Positions 44,271 through 53,282 of a DNA stretch of 64,000 nt are shown here, one piece after another. The notes below the pieces were generated by a model. That model was not told the origin of the DNA, made no database searches, and saw only the letters and a list, made by a program, of their open reading frames with translations. The stretch is taken from positions 1 to 64,000 of the forward strand of contig JAQXDW010000141.1 in assembly GCA_029251165.1 (NCBI GenBank), in the 5' to 3' direction. A program made the translations under genes and the position numbers. The first letter of the stretch is position 1. Each line of letters begins with the position of its first letter. The stretch is from Myxococcota bacterium (GTDB lineage: Bacteria > Myxococcota_A > UBA796).

Positions 44271-44900
44271 TCAGTGAGCCTGGGCGCCGCCCACATCCTG
44301 CGCAGTCCGCACAGAAGCCTCTGCCCACACCACGCCTCGAAGATCCCCGACGGCATAGCCCGTCGCGGCGTCATCGGGATAGCGATCGGCGAGGACCGCC
44401 GCGACCGCTGGGGAGAGCGTCGCGACATCCCCATGGCAGGCCAGACAGGGCGGCTGGACCTCGATGGGACGGATGATCCGCGCAGTGACCTGTCCCTCTC
44501 CCTCAGAGACGGTGGTCTCTGGCTTCGCATCCGCCAGCGCACCACCGCCATATGCCTCCAGCCACGGCACAACCCAGTCCGGTGCGGTGTTGGCTGGACT
44601 CCGCAGCCTGACGGATGTCCGACCAGCGCGCGCCCGCTTGCCAACCAGCGCCAGCGCCGCTGCGCCCTGGGCCTGATCGGCGCAGGCACTCATCGCGGCC
44701 TCTGGTCCTCCCTGAGCCATCGCATTCGTCAGGGTGCTCTTGAGCGCTCCAGTCAGCGCCGCTGCAGCGGACTCTGCGGACGCAACGGCCTCCGCGCGGG
44801 TGCGCTCCAGCGGAGCTGCGACCGGCGGAGGAGGCTCAGCGGTCGGCTCGGTTGGCTCGGTCGGCTCGTTCATACAGGCAAGCAGCAGCCAGATCATCAT
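44271..44900 (-). CDS. DUF3365 lipoprotein with haem-binding CxxCH
   Basis: A 209-aa lipoprotein. It starts MMIWLLLAC (Cys9; MIWLLLAC from the second ATG), then an EPT-repeat/proline linker (EPTEPTEPTAEPPPP), a helix, and a DUF3365 (Tll0287-like) domain. That domain contains CLACH, a c-type haem attachment site, near residue 155, followed by an AEASVRTAQ-type C-terminus. It should carry a covalently bound haem in the periplasm and act in redox or gas sensing. Its ATG overlaps the stop of the upstream FGE-like gene (ATGA), so they are coupled. Confidence 0.82.
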   Translation of the reverse strand: MMIWLLLACMNEPTEPTEPTAEPPPPVAAPLERTRAEAVASAESAAAALTGALKSTLTNAMAQGGPEAAMSACADQAQGAAALALVGKRARAGRTSVRLRSPANTAPDWVVPWLEAYGGGALADAKPETTVSEGEGQVTARIIRPIEVQPPCLACHGDVATLSPAVAAVLADRYPDDAATGYAVGDLRGVVWAEASVRTAQDVGGAQAH

Positions 44901-45796
44901 CTCTCCCGGGGGGGTCGGACCCGCGCGTCCTGTTGCGGAAGCGCTGGCGGTGGCGCATCGCGGACCAGCCGGAAGCCGAGGTCTGCGGACGGGGCAATGC
45001 GTGCCGTGCGGCCGGGCCCGCGCACTGTGCGGGGGCCGTCTTCTTCTTGCGTGGTCGTGACGCCCGCATACGGCTCCGCGAAGGTGCCCCAGATCCACTC
45101 CCAGGCCTCCGATGTCCCGATCGACAGCACCCACTCTGCCTCGGTCGGCAGACGCCAGCCGTCCGCAGCGCGGCTCCAGTGGACCGTGCCGCCCCGGTGG
45201 TCGTAGGGAAAGTGGTGGGCCACGTCGTGGTAGTAGGCCGGGGTGAGCCCCTCGGCGATGGAGAGGCGGTTGGCGAACCGGATGACCTCCAGCCAGGCCA
45301 CACACCCGACCGCAGGCTCTCCGCAGCCGCCGTCCCCGTCCCACAGCGCCGCAGCGATCGGCGCGCCGACAACGACAGCACGCCGGCTCTCTGCGGCCAC
45401 GCCGTCGATGCGGACGGCTCCAGGCGCGACCCTGACGGTGGCGTAGTCGGCAGTCGGACACTCCGGCACCGTGGCGCTCAGGGTGATCGCCTCGCTGTTG
45501 AAGGCGACGGGGACGTCCTGGCTCAGGCTGAAGCAGCACCGCTCGCAGGGCTCCCCCAGCCCACCGGTCACCTGAAGCATGCGCGCTCCGGTGCGGACAG
45601 TGCCCTCATAGACGCCCGGTGCGATCGCCTCCGCCTCGTGCAGCCCAAACCGAACGGTGGTGCTGCCCCAGTCTGGGAGCCCGGAGATGTGGAGCTGGAC
45701 CGTGCGGGGAGCCGGCAGCAGCGACCAGACGACCGCCCCCGCTGCGACAGCAGCAGCCAGTGCCATGCTCACCCCAACCAGCGTGCTCTTCTGCAT
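44897..45796 (-). CDS. exported FGE/SUMF1-fold protein
   Basis: A 299-aa protein with an N-terminal membrane anchor or signal (residues 8-28, VGVSMALAAAVAAGAVVWSLL), then a beta-rich N-terminal domain, and a C-terminal formylglycine-generating-enzyme fold. Matches to that fold: CVAWLEVIRFANRLS near 165-180, RLPTEAEWVLSIG near 220, and a terminal DLGFRLVRD. The region after WE..WG has shortened loops. No active-site cysteine pair typical of true FGE was recognised, so it is likely a binding or structural FGE relative. It overlaps the downstream haem lipoprotein by four bases. It is divergent from the metallophosphoesterase, with about 60 bases between. Confidence 0.72.
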   Translation of the reverse strand: MQKSTLVGVSMALAAAVAAGAVVWSLLPAPRTVQLHISGLPDWGSTTVRFGLHEAEAIAPGVYEGTVRTGARMLQVTGGLGEPCERCCFSLSQDVPVAFNSEAITLSATVPECPTADYATVRVAPGAVRIDGVAAESRRAVVVGAPIAAALWDGDGGCGEPAVGCVAWLEVIRFANRLSIAEGLTPAYYHDVAHHFPYDHRGGTVHWSRAADGWRLPTEAEWVLSIGTSEAWEWIWGTFAEPYAGVTTTQEEDGPRTVRGPGRTARIAPSADLGFRLVRDAPPPALPQQDARVRPPRER

Positions 45797-45854
45797 CAGT
45801 GCACAATCCTACTCCGCTTGGTTGGCGGCTGCCGGGTGGTGGTTAGCTAGCGGC

Positions 45855-47033
45855 GTGCCTCTCTCACGCCTCCTGATCTTCCTCGCGGTCGTCTCCACCA
45901 TCACCATCGGCGGGCATGCCCTGATCGCATGGCGGCTGGGAGCACCCTTCTCCGCCACCACCCAGCGCACCATCCGCATCCTGGCGGCGCTCAATGCGCT
46001 CATGGTCGTCGGTGCCGGGATCGGCGGGCGCACCCTCCCCGATGGCTCCCTGTCGACCGCGTTCTCCCTGCTCGGCTACTCCTGCATGGGATTGTTTGCC
46101 CTGTTCTTCGCCAGCACCCTGGTCGCAGACGGGCTGAGGCTGCTGGGCTGGGCGGGACTCGGTGCTGCAAAGCTGACGGGCGGCATGGAGCTGAATCCGG
46201 CCCGGCGAGAGCTGCTGTCCGGGGCGCTGAACCTCGGGGCAATTGGTGTCGCTGGCGGGCTGAGCGGCGCGGCGCTGCTCGGAGCGCAGCGGGCAGTTGC
46301 GGTCAAGTCGGTCTCGATCCCGGTGACCGGGCGGGCCGCGGCGCTGGCCGGTCTGAAGATCGTGCAGATCACAGACATCCACATCGGCCCGACCATCAAG
46401 GGTGACTTCCTCGCCGATGTGGTCGCAAAGGTCAACGCGCTGAAGCCCGACATCATCGCCGTCACTGGCGATCTGGTCGACGGCAGCGTCGCAGAGCTCG
46501 GAAAGCACACCGCGGTGCTCGCTGAGCTCAAGGCGCGGCACGGGGTCTACTTCGTCACCGGAAACCATGAGTACTACTCCGGCGCCAAGGAGTGGAACGA
46601 CGAGATCCGGCGGCTGGGGCTGACGGTGCTGATGAACGAGCACGAGCTCATCGAGCACGACGGGGCCCGTCTGCTGCTGGCTGGCGTGACCGACTACACC
46701 GCCGGGCGCATGATTCCCGAGCATGCATCGAGTCCGCTGCTGGCGGCAGAGGGCGCACCGGATGCAGACTATCGGGTCCTGCTCGCCCACCAGCCAGCGT
46801 CTGCGTACGAAGCCTCAGAGGCGGGCTTTGAGCTCCAGCTCTCCGGCCACACGCACGGCGGGCAGTTCTTCCCCGGCACTGCGCTGATTCACCTGGCGCA
46901 TCCGGTGGCGAAGGGACTCGGGAAGGTCGGCAACACGCTGGTCTATGTGAGCTGCGGGACCGGGTACTGGGGGCCGCCGTTCCGGCTGGGTGCGCCGGCA
47001 GAGATCACCGAGGTGGTGCTGGCGGCGGAATGA
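45855..47033 (+). CDS. membrane-bound metallophosphoesterase (YaeI-like)
   Basis: A 392-aa protein. The N-terminal 140 residues hold about four transmembrane helices (starting PLSRLLIFLAVVSTI); residues 170-380 are a calcineurin-like metallophosphoesterase with motifs DIHIG, GDLVDG, GNHEYY, HQP and GHTHGGQ, all metal-binding positions present. Homologues hydrolyse lipid-linked or other phosphodiesters at the membrane face. The start is GTG 45855; the frame is open upstream to 45657 but that part overlaps the divergent gene. No SD is obvious. Confidence 0.88.
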   Translation: MPLSRLLIFLAVVSTITIGGHALIAWRLGAPFSATTQRTIRILAALNALMVVGAGIGGRTLPDGSLSTAFSLLGYSCMGLFALFFASTLVADGLRLLGWAGLGAAKLTGGMELNPARRELLSGALNLGAIGVAGGLSGAALLGAQRAVAVKSVSIPVTGRAAALAGLKIVQITDIHIGPTIKGDFLADVVAKVNALKPDIIAVTGDLVDGSVAELGKHTAVLAELKARHGVYFVTGNHEYYSGAKEWNDEIRRLGLTVLMNEHELIEHDGARLLLAGVTDYTAGRMIPEHASSPLLAAEGAPDADYRVLLAHQPASAYEASEAGFELQLSGHTHGGQFFPGTALIHLAHPVAKGLGKVGNTLVYVSCGTGYWGPPFRLGAPAEITEVVLAAE

Positions 47034-47153
47034 CCAACCCGCGCTGAGGGGGGCCGGTGCGTGCGGACACAAGCAGCACCGGCTGCCGTCCCGACACCCC
47101 CACCGTGGATCATCTTGGCGCCGCATCCAGCACCACCTGGATACACCCCCACC

Positions 47154-47984
47154 ATGTCCGGCACCCTCTACCTCGTCCCCACTCCTCTCGGCGATCCTGC
47201 CGATCTCTCCCCCCGCGCACGCGACATCCTCGCCACCGTGGATCTCATCGCCTGCGAGGACACCCGCGAGACCCTCAACCTCCTCCGGCGGCTGGAGCTT
47301 CAGGCAAAGCTGACCAGCTACCACGATCACAACGAAGATCGCCGCACGCCGGGCATCATCAAGCGCCTCCTGGATGGGGATCGCATCGCGGTCGTCTCCG
47401 ATGCCGGCACGCCCCTCCTCGATGATCCAGGCTTCACCCTGGTCCGCGCCGCCATCGAGGCGGACATCGAGATCGTCAGCATTCCCGGCCCCTCTGCGGC
47501 GCTCACCGGTCTCATCGCCAGCGGAATCCCGCTCCAGCGGTTCTGCCACGTCGGCTTTCTTCCCCGCGCCGACGGAAAGCGACGGGGCGCGCTGGCCCCG
47601 CTCAAGCACCACCCCGGTCCGCTGATCTTCTTCGAGGCCCCCCACCGGATGCTGCGCTTCCTGGAGACCCTCATCGAGGTCCTCGGTGACCGCAAGGCGT
47701 GCCTGGCCTGCAACCTCACCCGCTCCTATGAGCGCTACCGTCGGGGTCGGCTGACCGAGCTGCACGCTGAGCTGTCGGAGGAGGAGAAAGTCCGTGGACA
47801 ATTCACCGTGATCGTCGCCCCATCAGATGCCGACGACGACGCCGCCCGAATCGAGCGTGCGCTGACGGCAGCGCGGATCCTCGCCCCCCACGGGGTGCCC
47901 AGCAAGGTGCTCGCCGAGGCCCTCTCCGGCGCGCTCGACCTCCCCCGCCGCTCCGTCTATCAGGCCCTCCTGGCAGACAAATAA
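47154..47984 (+). CDS. rsmI: 16S rRNA 2'-O-ribose C1402 methyltransferase RsmI
   Basis: A 276-aa protein of the tetrapyrrole-methylase-type RsmI family, with usual length. Visible motifs: LYLVPTPLGDPADLSPRA at the N-terminus, ACEDTRETLNLL, SYHDHNE, VVSDAGTPLLDDPG and SIPGPSAALTGLIASGIPLQRF, all diagnostic. It 2'-O-methylates C1402 of 16S rRNA using SAM. ATG 47154 gives the family start; an open frame extends 31 codons upstream without matching. It is followed by a short ORF 57 bases later. Confidence 0.95.
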   Translation: MSGTLYLVPTPLGDPADLSPRARDILATVDLIACEDTRETLNLLRRLELQAKLTSYHDHNEDRRTPGIIKRLLDGDRIAVVSDAGTPLLDDPGFTLVRAAIEADIEIVSIPGPSAALTGLIASGIPLQRFCHVGFLPRADGKRRGALAPLKHHPGPLIFFEAPHRMLRFLETLIEVLGDRKACLACNLTRSYERYRRGRLTELHAELSEEEKVRGQFTVIVAPSDADDDAARIERALTAARILAPHGVPSKVLAEALSGALDLPRRSVYQALLADK

Positions 47985-48040
47985 TCGACGAGCTGGCCCG
48001 CCGGCGCGCGCCCGACCGCAGCCAGCCGCCGCCGTGGGGA

Positions 48041-48301
48041 ATGACCGTCGCGGTCACCACCCTCGCCCCTGCTGCAGCCCTCGCCGCGACCCGTGCAGCG
48101 ATGATCCGCGCCCTCACCGGCGCTCCCCTCGGACACGACCTCGCCCCAGAGCCCGCCGCGAGCGTCGGCCCCGGTCGCCTCGACCTCGTGCTCGCCCTGG
48201 AGGGCTTCCCCGTCTCCGGCTTCGATGCACTCCGGGATCGCCTGCGGCGCCACTGCGGTCGCGCAGACCCGGCGGTGACAAACGGTTGCACAGTCCGATG
48301 A
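48041..48301 (+). CDS. small hypothetical protein
   Basis: An 86-aa open frame starting ATG with GGGGA directly before it. The protein is alanine- and arginine-rich with a helical N-terminal half and a final GRADPAVTNGCTVR. The frame is open upstream across the end of rsmI, so a short overlap-coupled start is possible. No recognised family. Composition and GC-skewed third positions are compatible with coding, but evidence is limited. Confidence 0.4.
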   Translation: MTVAVTTLAPAAALAATRAAMIRALTGAPLGHDLAPEPAASVGPGRLDLVLALEGFPVSGFDALRDRLRRHCGRADPAVTNGCTVR

Positions 48302-48353
48302 AGGCACCGACGACCACCGCCGTCTGAAGCGTCCACTCCATCGAGATCTGATC

Positions 48354-50918
48354 ATGCGCTCCGTCCTCGCCCCGCTCTTGCTCTCCACCCTCATCGGCTG
48401 CACCTCCGGTCGAAACATCCGCACCGGCGATCACGCCGCGCTCAGCGAGGACTGGATGGCGGCCTACCAGTCTTACGAGCGGGCGACCCATGCCCGCCCC
48501 GGCTCCGCAGCGGCTCAGCAGCGGCTGGCGGATGCCCGGCGAGAGGTCATGGCGATCCTCGATGGGGAGCTCGCCGAAGACCTGGCGGCTGGCCGATTCG
48601 TCGCGGTCGGTCAGCTGCTGGAGACCGCCGATCGCTACGATCCGCCGCGCGCCTGGCGCATGGACCATGCAGAAGCCACGATCGCTGCGATCCGAGCGGA
48701 CGTCGCCGGCCGGACGCTGCCTGAGGCCCACGCCGTGCTCTCGGAATGCGCGGCACTCCGACCGCTGGCAGCGCTGGCATCCGATCGGGACGCAGCAGGA
48801 CTCGCCTGGGCCGATGACCTCCGGGAGCAGGCCGAGCAGGCCGCTGGACGAGGTGACCTCGGCGGGGCACTGGTCCTGCTCTCCGGTGCTCAGCAGCTCA
48901 CAGGGACCGCCAGCGACGCCCTTCAGCAGCAGTGGTGGGCGCGCCTGCGCAGCGAGGAGTGGGGCGGAATGCACCTCAGCGTCCGCGGCCCATCCCCCCA
49001 GGGCAGCGCCGTGAGCGATGCCCTCGCTCAGCGGTGGGCGCACTCCCCGTGGTCGGACGCACCGGTTGTCCGCCAGCGACCGGACCGCGCGCACCTCTCC
49101 GCGAGCATGACCATCACCGCCGCTGGCTGCGACGAGGAGCAGCTCAGCACCGAGCAGCGGACACACCGCTACACCGACGGCACCTTTGCCGCCAATCCGC
49201 ACCTCCAGGCACTCCACGAGCAGCACCGCGACCGCACCCGCGCGCTGCAAGAAGCGGAGGCATCGCTGCTTCGCGCACAGCAGCGCCTGCAGAGTGCCCA
49301 GCGACGCCAGGCCAGCGCCGAGGCCGACATCGCGGAGGTCGCGCCCCGGCTGGAGGCAGCACGCCGCCGCGACGCCGGAGCCGACCGCATCCTCCAGGCG
49401 GCCCGGACCGAGCACGATGCCTCGCTGGCGGCACAGGCCGCGATCCAGGAGCGGGAGCGCACGGTCGCGGCGCTGCTGGAGGAGCAGCGCACACAAGACG
49501 ACATCCGTCACGACCTGGAGCAGCGCGTCCTGCCCGAGCGGCAGCTCGACCGTGACCGCGCCCGGCAGGCCCGAGATCGGGCGGAGCAGGCCGGTGCTGT
49601 AGCCGAGCAGGCCCACGCCCAGCTCGCGGCCACGATCGCCGACGCCGAGCAGCGCATCGCCGATGCCCAGGCCACCCGCGACAGCGCCGGTCTGCTCCAG
49701 GACGCCGCCGAGGAGGCCCGGGCTGCGCTGCCCGCACACCGCAGCCAGCTGAAGGCCGTGCGAACGCACCGCAAGGAAGCACGCGAGGTCCTGGCAGAAG
49801 CCCAGACCGCAGACGAGGCGACGACCGCCAGTCTCCAGGCGCTCCGCGATGCCGAAGCGACCCTGCCCGAAGACCGCGCCGCTGCCCACGCGGTGCAGGT
49901 CGAGGCGCGCGCGGCGCTGGAGACAGCCCAGGCCGCGCTGGAGGCAGCCCGTGCGGAGAGTGACCGCCTCAAGGAGGCCATCGCAGCGCTGGAGGCGACC
50001 GCGCAGCGGGGCGAAGAGCAGGACACCGCCCAGACCACAGCCGACCTCACCGCGGCCCGCCGAGATCGCGACACCGCCCGAGCCGCGCTGTCCGCTGTGG
50101 CGGTGGATCAGGCGCATGCCCGTGAGGCCATCGCCGCAGCAGACGCCCGCCTCAAGGAGGCCGAGGCCGAGCTCCGTGCGGCCGAAGAGGCACGCGACGA
50201 GATCCGGAGCGACGAGGTGGAGCGGTCCCGCCGTCTGGGCCAGCTTGAGGCTGAGATCAGCGCCCTGCTTCCCTCCCGCAGCCTCCTCTCCGAGCGAAGC
50301 CGCGACCTGAGCCGCGCCGAGACCGACCGACACGATGCGGCCCGCCATCTCCAGGCTGCCGAGGCCGCCATGGCCCCGCTGCACGACGCACGCGCAGCGG
50401 CCGCACAGGTGACCGCCGAGCGTCAGGAGGCTCACCAGCGGCGCGAGTCCGACCGGGCCGCGCACATGACGGGCCTCCGCGCGCTGGAGTCGGACCTCGC
50501 CGCGACTCCCGCTGAGATCGCGGTGGTCAAGAGCCACCCCTACACCGCCGCGCACTGGCGACGAACCTGCACCTTCACTGTCGAGGGTCCGCAGATCCGC
50601 ACCGCCACCACCACCCACGATGATGTCACCTGGACCGGCTTCACCCACGGCGGCCTGGCCGGCGATCCCCTGCGCTACACCACCGAGGATGCCGTCGGCA
50701 TCATCGCCAGCCGCGAGGCGGTGGTCGCCGCGATCTGGTCCGATCTCTCCGGACAGCTCCTCGCCCAGGGTGCAGAGCATCGGCGACAGGCCCGCAGCAC
50801 CACCGATCTTGAGGCCGCCACCCGTGCCTGGTTGCTGTCAGACTGGCTTGCGCCCGACCACGCCGATCCCCGCCTCGCAGACCGCCTTCGTGCGCGCTAC
50901 CCGGTGCCGCCGCAGTAG
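48354..50918 (+). CDS. large coiled-coil lipoprotein
   Basis: An 854-aa lipoprotein: signal MRSVLAPLLLSTLIGC with Cys16, unusual in this window in having an Arg near the start. The N-terminal 250 residues are helical and TPR-like (YQSYERATHARPGSAAAQQRL). Residues about 290-720 are an almost unbroken Ala/Glu/Gln/Arg-rich coiled coil (RALQEAEASLLRAQQRLQSAQRRQASAEADIAEV), then a small globular C-terminus with a Cys (TAAHWRRTCTFTVEG). It may be a rod-like envelope spacer or filament. No known family. The long minus-strand ORF antisense to it was discounted. ATG 48354 has a GAGATC upstream. Confidence 0.8.
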   Translation: MRSVLAPLLLSTLIGCTSGRNIRTGDHAALSEDWMAAYQSYERATHARPGSAAAQQRLADARREVMAILDGELAEDLAAGRFVAVGQLLETADRYDPPRAWRMDHAEATIAAIRADVAGRTLPEAHAVLSECAALRPLAALASDRDAAGLAWADDLREQAEQAAGRGDLGGALVLLSGAQQLTGTASDALQQQWWARLRSEEWGGMHLSVRGPSPQGSAVSDALAQRWAHSPWSDAPVVRQRPDRAHLSASMTITAAGCDEEQLSTEQRTHRYTDGTFAANPHLQALHEQHRDRTRALQEAEASLLRAQQRLQSAQRRQASAEADIAEVAPRLEAARRRDAGADRILQAARTEHDASLAAQAAIQERERTVAALLEEQRTQDDIRHDLEQRVLPERQLDRDRARQARDRAEQAGAVAEQAHAQLAATIADAEQRIADAQATRDSAGLLQDAAEEARAALPAHRSQLKAVRTHRKEAREVLAEAQTADEATTASLQALRDAEATLPEDRAAAHAVQVEARAALETAQAALEAARAESDRLKEAIAALEATAQRGEEQDTAQTTADLTAARRDRDTARAALSAVAVDQAHAREAIAAADARLKEAEAELRAAEEARDEIRSDEVERSRRLGQLEAEISALLPSRSLLSERSRDLSRAETDRHDAARHLQAAEAAMAPLHDARAAAAQVTAERQEAHQRRESDRAAHMTGLRALESDLAATPAEIAVVKSHPYTAAHWRRTCTFTVEGPQIRTATTTHDDVTWTGFTHGGLAGDPLRYTTEDAVGIIASREAVVAAIWSDLSGQLLAQGAEHRRQARSTTDLEAATRAWLLSDWLAPDHADPRLADRLRARYPVPPQ

Positions 50919-50961
50919 CCGCTCTCATGAACGGCTCGACACAGCGGGCCTGGGGTGCGAC

Positions 50962-51942
50962 TCAGCTCGCCTGGCGCTGGGCCAGCCAGTCGGCCATCGG
51001 CCCAAACACCAACTCGGGAGCGTGGGGAGCCATGAACAGGTCGGCATGGGCGTACCAGTCTGCATCGTCACCGATCTTGAGCACCGTCACGTCGTCGCCG
51101 CCCCAGGCGCGGGTCACCGACAGGCAGACCGGCTCCGGCACGATCTGATCGCGGTTGGTGTGGATGACCAGGAGCGGCTTGTCCACGTTCGCCAGCGCGG
51201 CGGTGATGTTGACTCCCGAGAGCACCATGTCGTGGTGCCGCATCCACATCGCGATGTGGCGGTTGATCCGACGACTGGGCACGTCGATGGTCTTCATCAG
51301 CTGCTCAGCATCGGTGAGGTCGATGTGGTCAACGTTGATGTAGATCGACAGCGCACCGGGCACCCGCGCGAGCAGGGGGAAGAAGCGGCGCGCCATGCGG
51401 TCGGAGCCCTTCATCGGCACCGACCCCACCAGGAAGCGCGACCAGAACGCCACCTTCAGCAGCGGGTGGGCCTCCTCCCAGCGCAGCGGCGAGCCGATGG
51501 TGATGACCGCGCCGACCCGGTTGTCCGGGTGCAGGGCGAGGTGGGCATAGGTCATCGCGCCGCCGAGGCTCACGCCGACCAGATCCACCTTCTCCGCACC
51601 CGTCAGGCTGTCGGCGAGCACCGCCGCCGTCATCGCCGGCACGTCTCGCTCCGCCAGGGCACGCAGCCCGGGGCGCTGGGCCCGCCAGCGGGTCTTGACG
51701 CTGGCCTTCTGGCCCCGAAATGACCCGGTCCACACCTCAAAGCCAGCCTCCGCCAGGCAGCGCACCATCGACTGCCCGGAGGGGTGGTAGTGGAAGATGT
51801 AGCTGTTCATCCCGTAGCCCGGAGTGATCAGGACGGGCCGCCGCCGCACGTCGAAGCGCTCTGGACACAGCGTGCGCTGCATCGGCAGCTGCCAGCCGTC
51901 ATCGGTGGAGATCGTGAGGTCGTCTTCGCGGAGGGGGAGCAT
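50962..51942 (-). CDS. alpha/beta hydrolase, PHA-synthase/lipase-like
   Basis: A 326-aa hydrolase. The nucleophile elbow is GVSLGG near residue 122-127, an oxyanion-type RPVLITPGYGMNS occurs near 35-48, and DRGFEVWTGSFRG-like strand FEVWTGSFRG near 68-77. The C-terminal acid/His are in VIHTNRDQIVP and DWYAHADLF. Closest family feel is PhaC-like or AB hydrolase-type lipases. It is cytosolic (no signal peptide). It is convergent with the coiled-coil lipoprotein gene (44 bases) and divergent from the dCTP deaminase gene. Confidence 0.82.
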   Translation of the reverse strand: MLPLREDDLTISTDDGWQLPMQRTLCPERFDVRRRPVLITPGYGMNSYIFHYHPSGQSMVRCLAEAGFEVWTGSFRGQKASVKTRWRAQRPGLRALAERDVPAMTAAVLADSLTGAEKVDLVGVSLGGAMTYAHLALHPDNRVGAVITIGSPLRWEEAHPLLKVAFWSRFLVGSVPMKGSDRMARRFFPLLARVPGALSIYINVDHIDLTDAEQLMKTIDVPSRRINRHIAMWMRHHDMVLSGVNITAALANVDKPLLVIHTNRDQIVPEPVCLSVTRAWGGDDVTVLKIGDDADWYAHADLFMAPHAPELVFGPMADWLAQRQAS

Positions 51943-52142
51943 CTGACCGGCTTTATACCCCGGCGGAGCCTCGCAGCGCCCCGCAGCAGCTCACCACCCA
52001 GCGCCAGGAGCCCGACAAAAAACCGCGCCCCGACCCGCCAGAAGTCCCCCGCAGACAACGCCCCAGGCAGCGCTGACGATGACACCACACCCGGGAGACT
52101 GCCGGCCAAGAGGGGACCGAATGACCGGTTCCCAATATAGCC

Positions 52143-53246
52143 ATGCCCATGAACGGCATCCTCGTCAGCCAGACCCTCCGCACGCTCATCGACTCCGGCG
52201 CGATTGCAGCCCTCAAGCCCATCCGCAAGCGTCAAATTCAGCCATCGAGCCTCGACCTGCGGCTGGGTGCGCGGGTCTGGCAGCTTCAGTGCAGCTTCCT
52301 TCCCGGCACCGCCGGCATCGAGCGCAAGCTCGGTCGGCTGGCGACCGCCTCCTGGCGCCTGGACGCCGAGGAGCCCACCGTCCTGCACTGCGGCGGGGTG
52401 TACCTGGCGGAGATCGAGGAGGTCCTGGAGCTGCCAGAGGGGATCTGGGGGCGGGGCAACCCCAAGAGCAGCACCGGCCGGCTCGACGTGTTCGTGCGGC
52501 TGCTGACCGAGCGCGGCTACGCCTTCGACACCGTGCCCGAGGGCTACCAGGGTCGGCTGTACCTGGAGATCACGCCCCAGTCGTTCCATGTCGCAGTGCG
52601 TCGGGGAGACTGCCTCGGGCAGCTTCGCCTCGCTGCGGGCCGATCGACGCTGTCCGCCGAGGCGCTGCGAGAGCGACAGGACACTCGACCGCTGTGCCTG
52701 TGGTCCGACGACACCCCGGCACCCGTCTCCGAGCACCCGCTGCCCGGCGTGCTGATGAGCGTGGATCTGGAGTCTGTACATGGCGGACCGGTCGGCTACC
52801 TGGCCCGACGCCATCAGCCCCCGGTCGATCTGGCCCGCCGGAACCTGTCGGTGGGTCGGTACTGGACGCCGCTGCTGGCTGCCGGAGAGGAAGGACACGT
52901 CCTGGAGCCCGAGCAGTTCTACATCTTCGCGACCCGCGAGCGGCTGCGGATCCCGCCGGACCTGTGCGCAGAGCTGGTGGCCTTTGACGCCACGAAGGGC
53001 GAGCTGCGCACCCACTATGCGGGGTTCATCGACTCCGGGTTCGGCTGGGACGGCGAGGACGGGCAGGGCGCACGCCTCGTGCTGGAGATCCGCACCCACG
53101 ACGTCCCGTTCCTCTTGGAGCACGGCCAGCCGCTGTTTCGGGTGGAGTTCATGCGCAACGAGGCGGAGCCAGACGTGCTGTATGGAGCCGCCGGAAGCAA
53201 CTACCAGATGCAGGAGCTGAAGCTGGCCAAGCAGTTCGGGAGCTGA
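52143..53246 (+). CDS. 2'-deoxycytidine 5'-triphosphate deaminase (double-domain)
   Basis: A 367-aa dUTPase-fold deaminase of the two-domain type (DCD N-terminal family) found in alphaproteobacteria and others. Domain one holds SSLDLRLGARVW near residue 36-47 and NPKSSTGRLDVFVRLL near 110-125. Domain two repeats this order with GYLARRHQPPVDL, RLRIPPDLCAEL and HYAGFIDSGFGW. It converts dCTP to dUTP (or directly to dUMP in some relatives) for thymidylate synthesis. ATG 52143 or 52149 are both possible. Cytosolic, single gene. Confidence 0.9.
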   Translation: MPMNGILVSQTLRTLIDSGAIAALKPIRKRQIQPSSLDLRLGARVWQLQCSFLPGTAGIERKLGRLATASWRLDAEEPTVLHCGGVYLAEIEEVLELPEGIWGRGNPKSSTGRLDVFVRLLTERGYAFDTVPEGYQGRLYLEITPQSFHVAVRRGDCLGQLRLAAGRSTLSAEALRERQDTRPLCLWSDDTPAPVSEHPLPGVLMSVDLESVHGGPVGYLARRHQPPVDLARRNLSVGRYWTPLLAAGEEGHVLEPEQFYIFATRERLRIPPDLCAELVAFDATKGELRTHYAGFIDSGFGWDGEDGQGARLVLEIRTHDVPFLLEHGQPLFRVEFMRNEAEPDVLYGAAGSNYQMQELKLAKQFGS

Positions 53247-53282
53247 TCGGTGGCACGCACCCCCCTCCCGACGCGCTGAGAC

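Noticed and set aside
48114-50780. Minus-strand open frame of 888 codons
   Set aside because: Antisense to the coiled-coil lipoprotein; its composition (Leu/Gly/Arg-rich, no domain) is that of a shadow frame.
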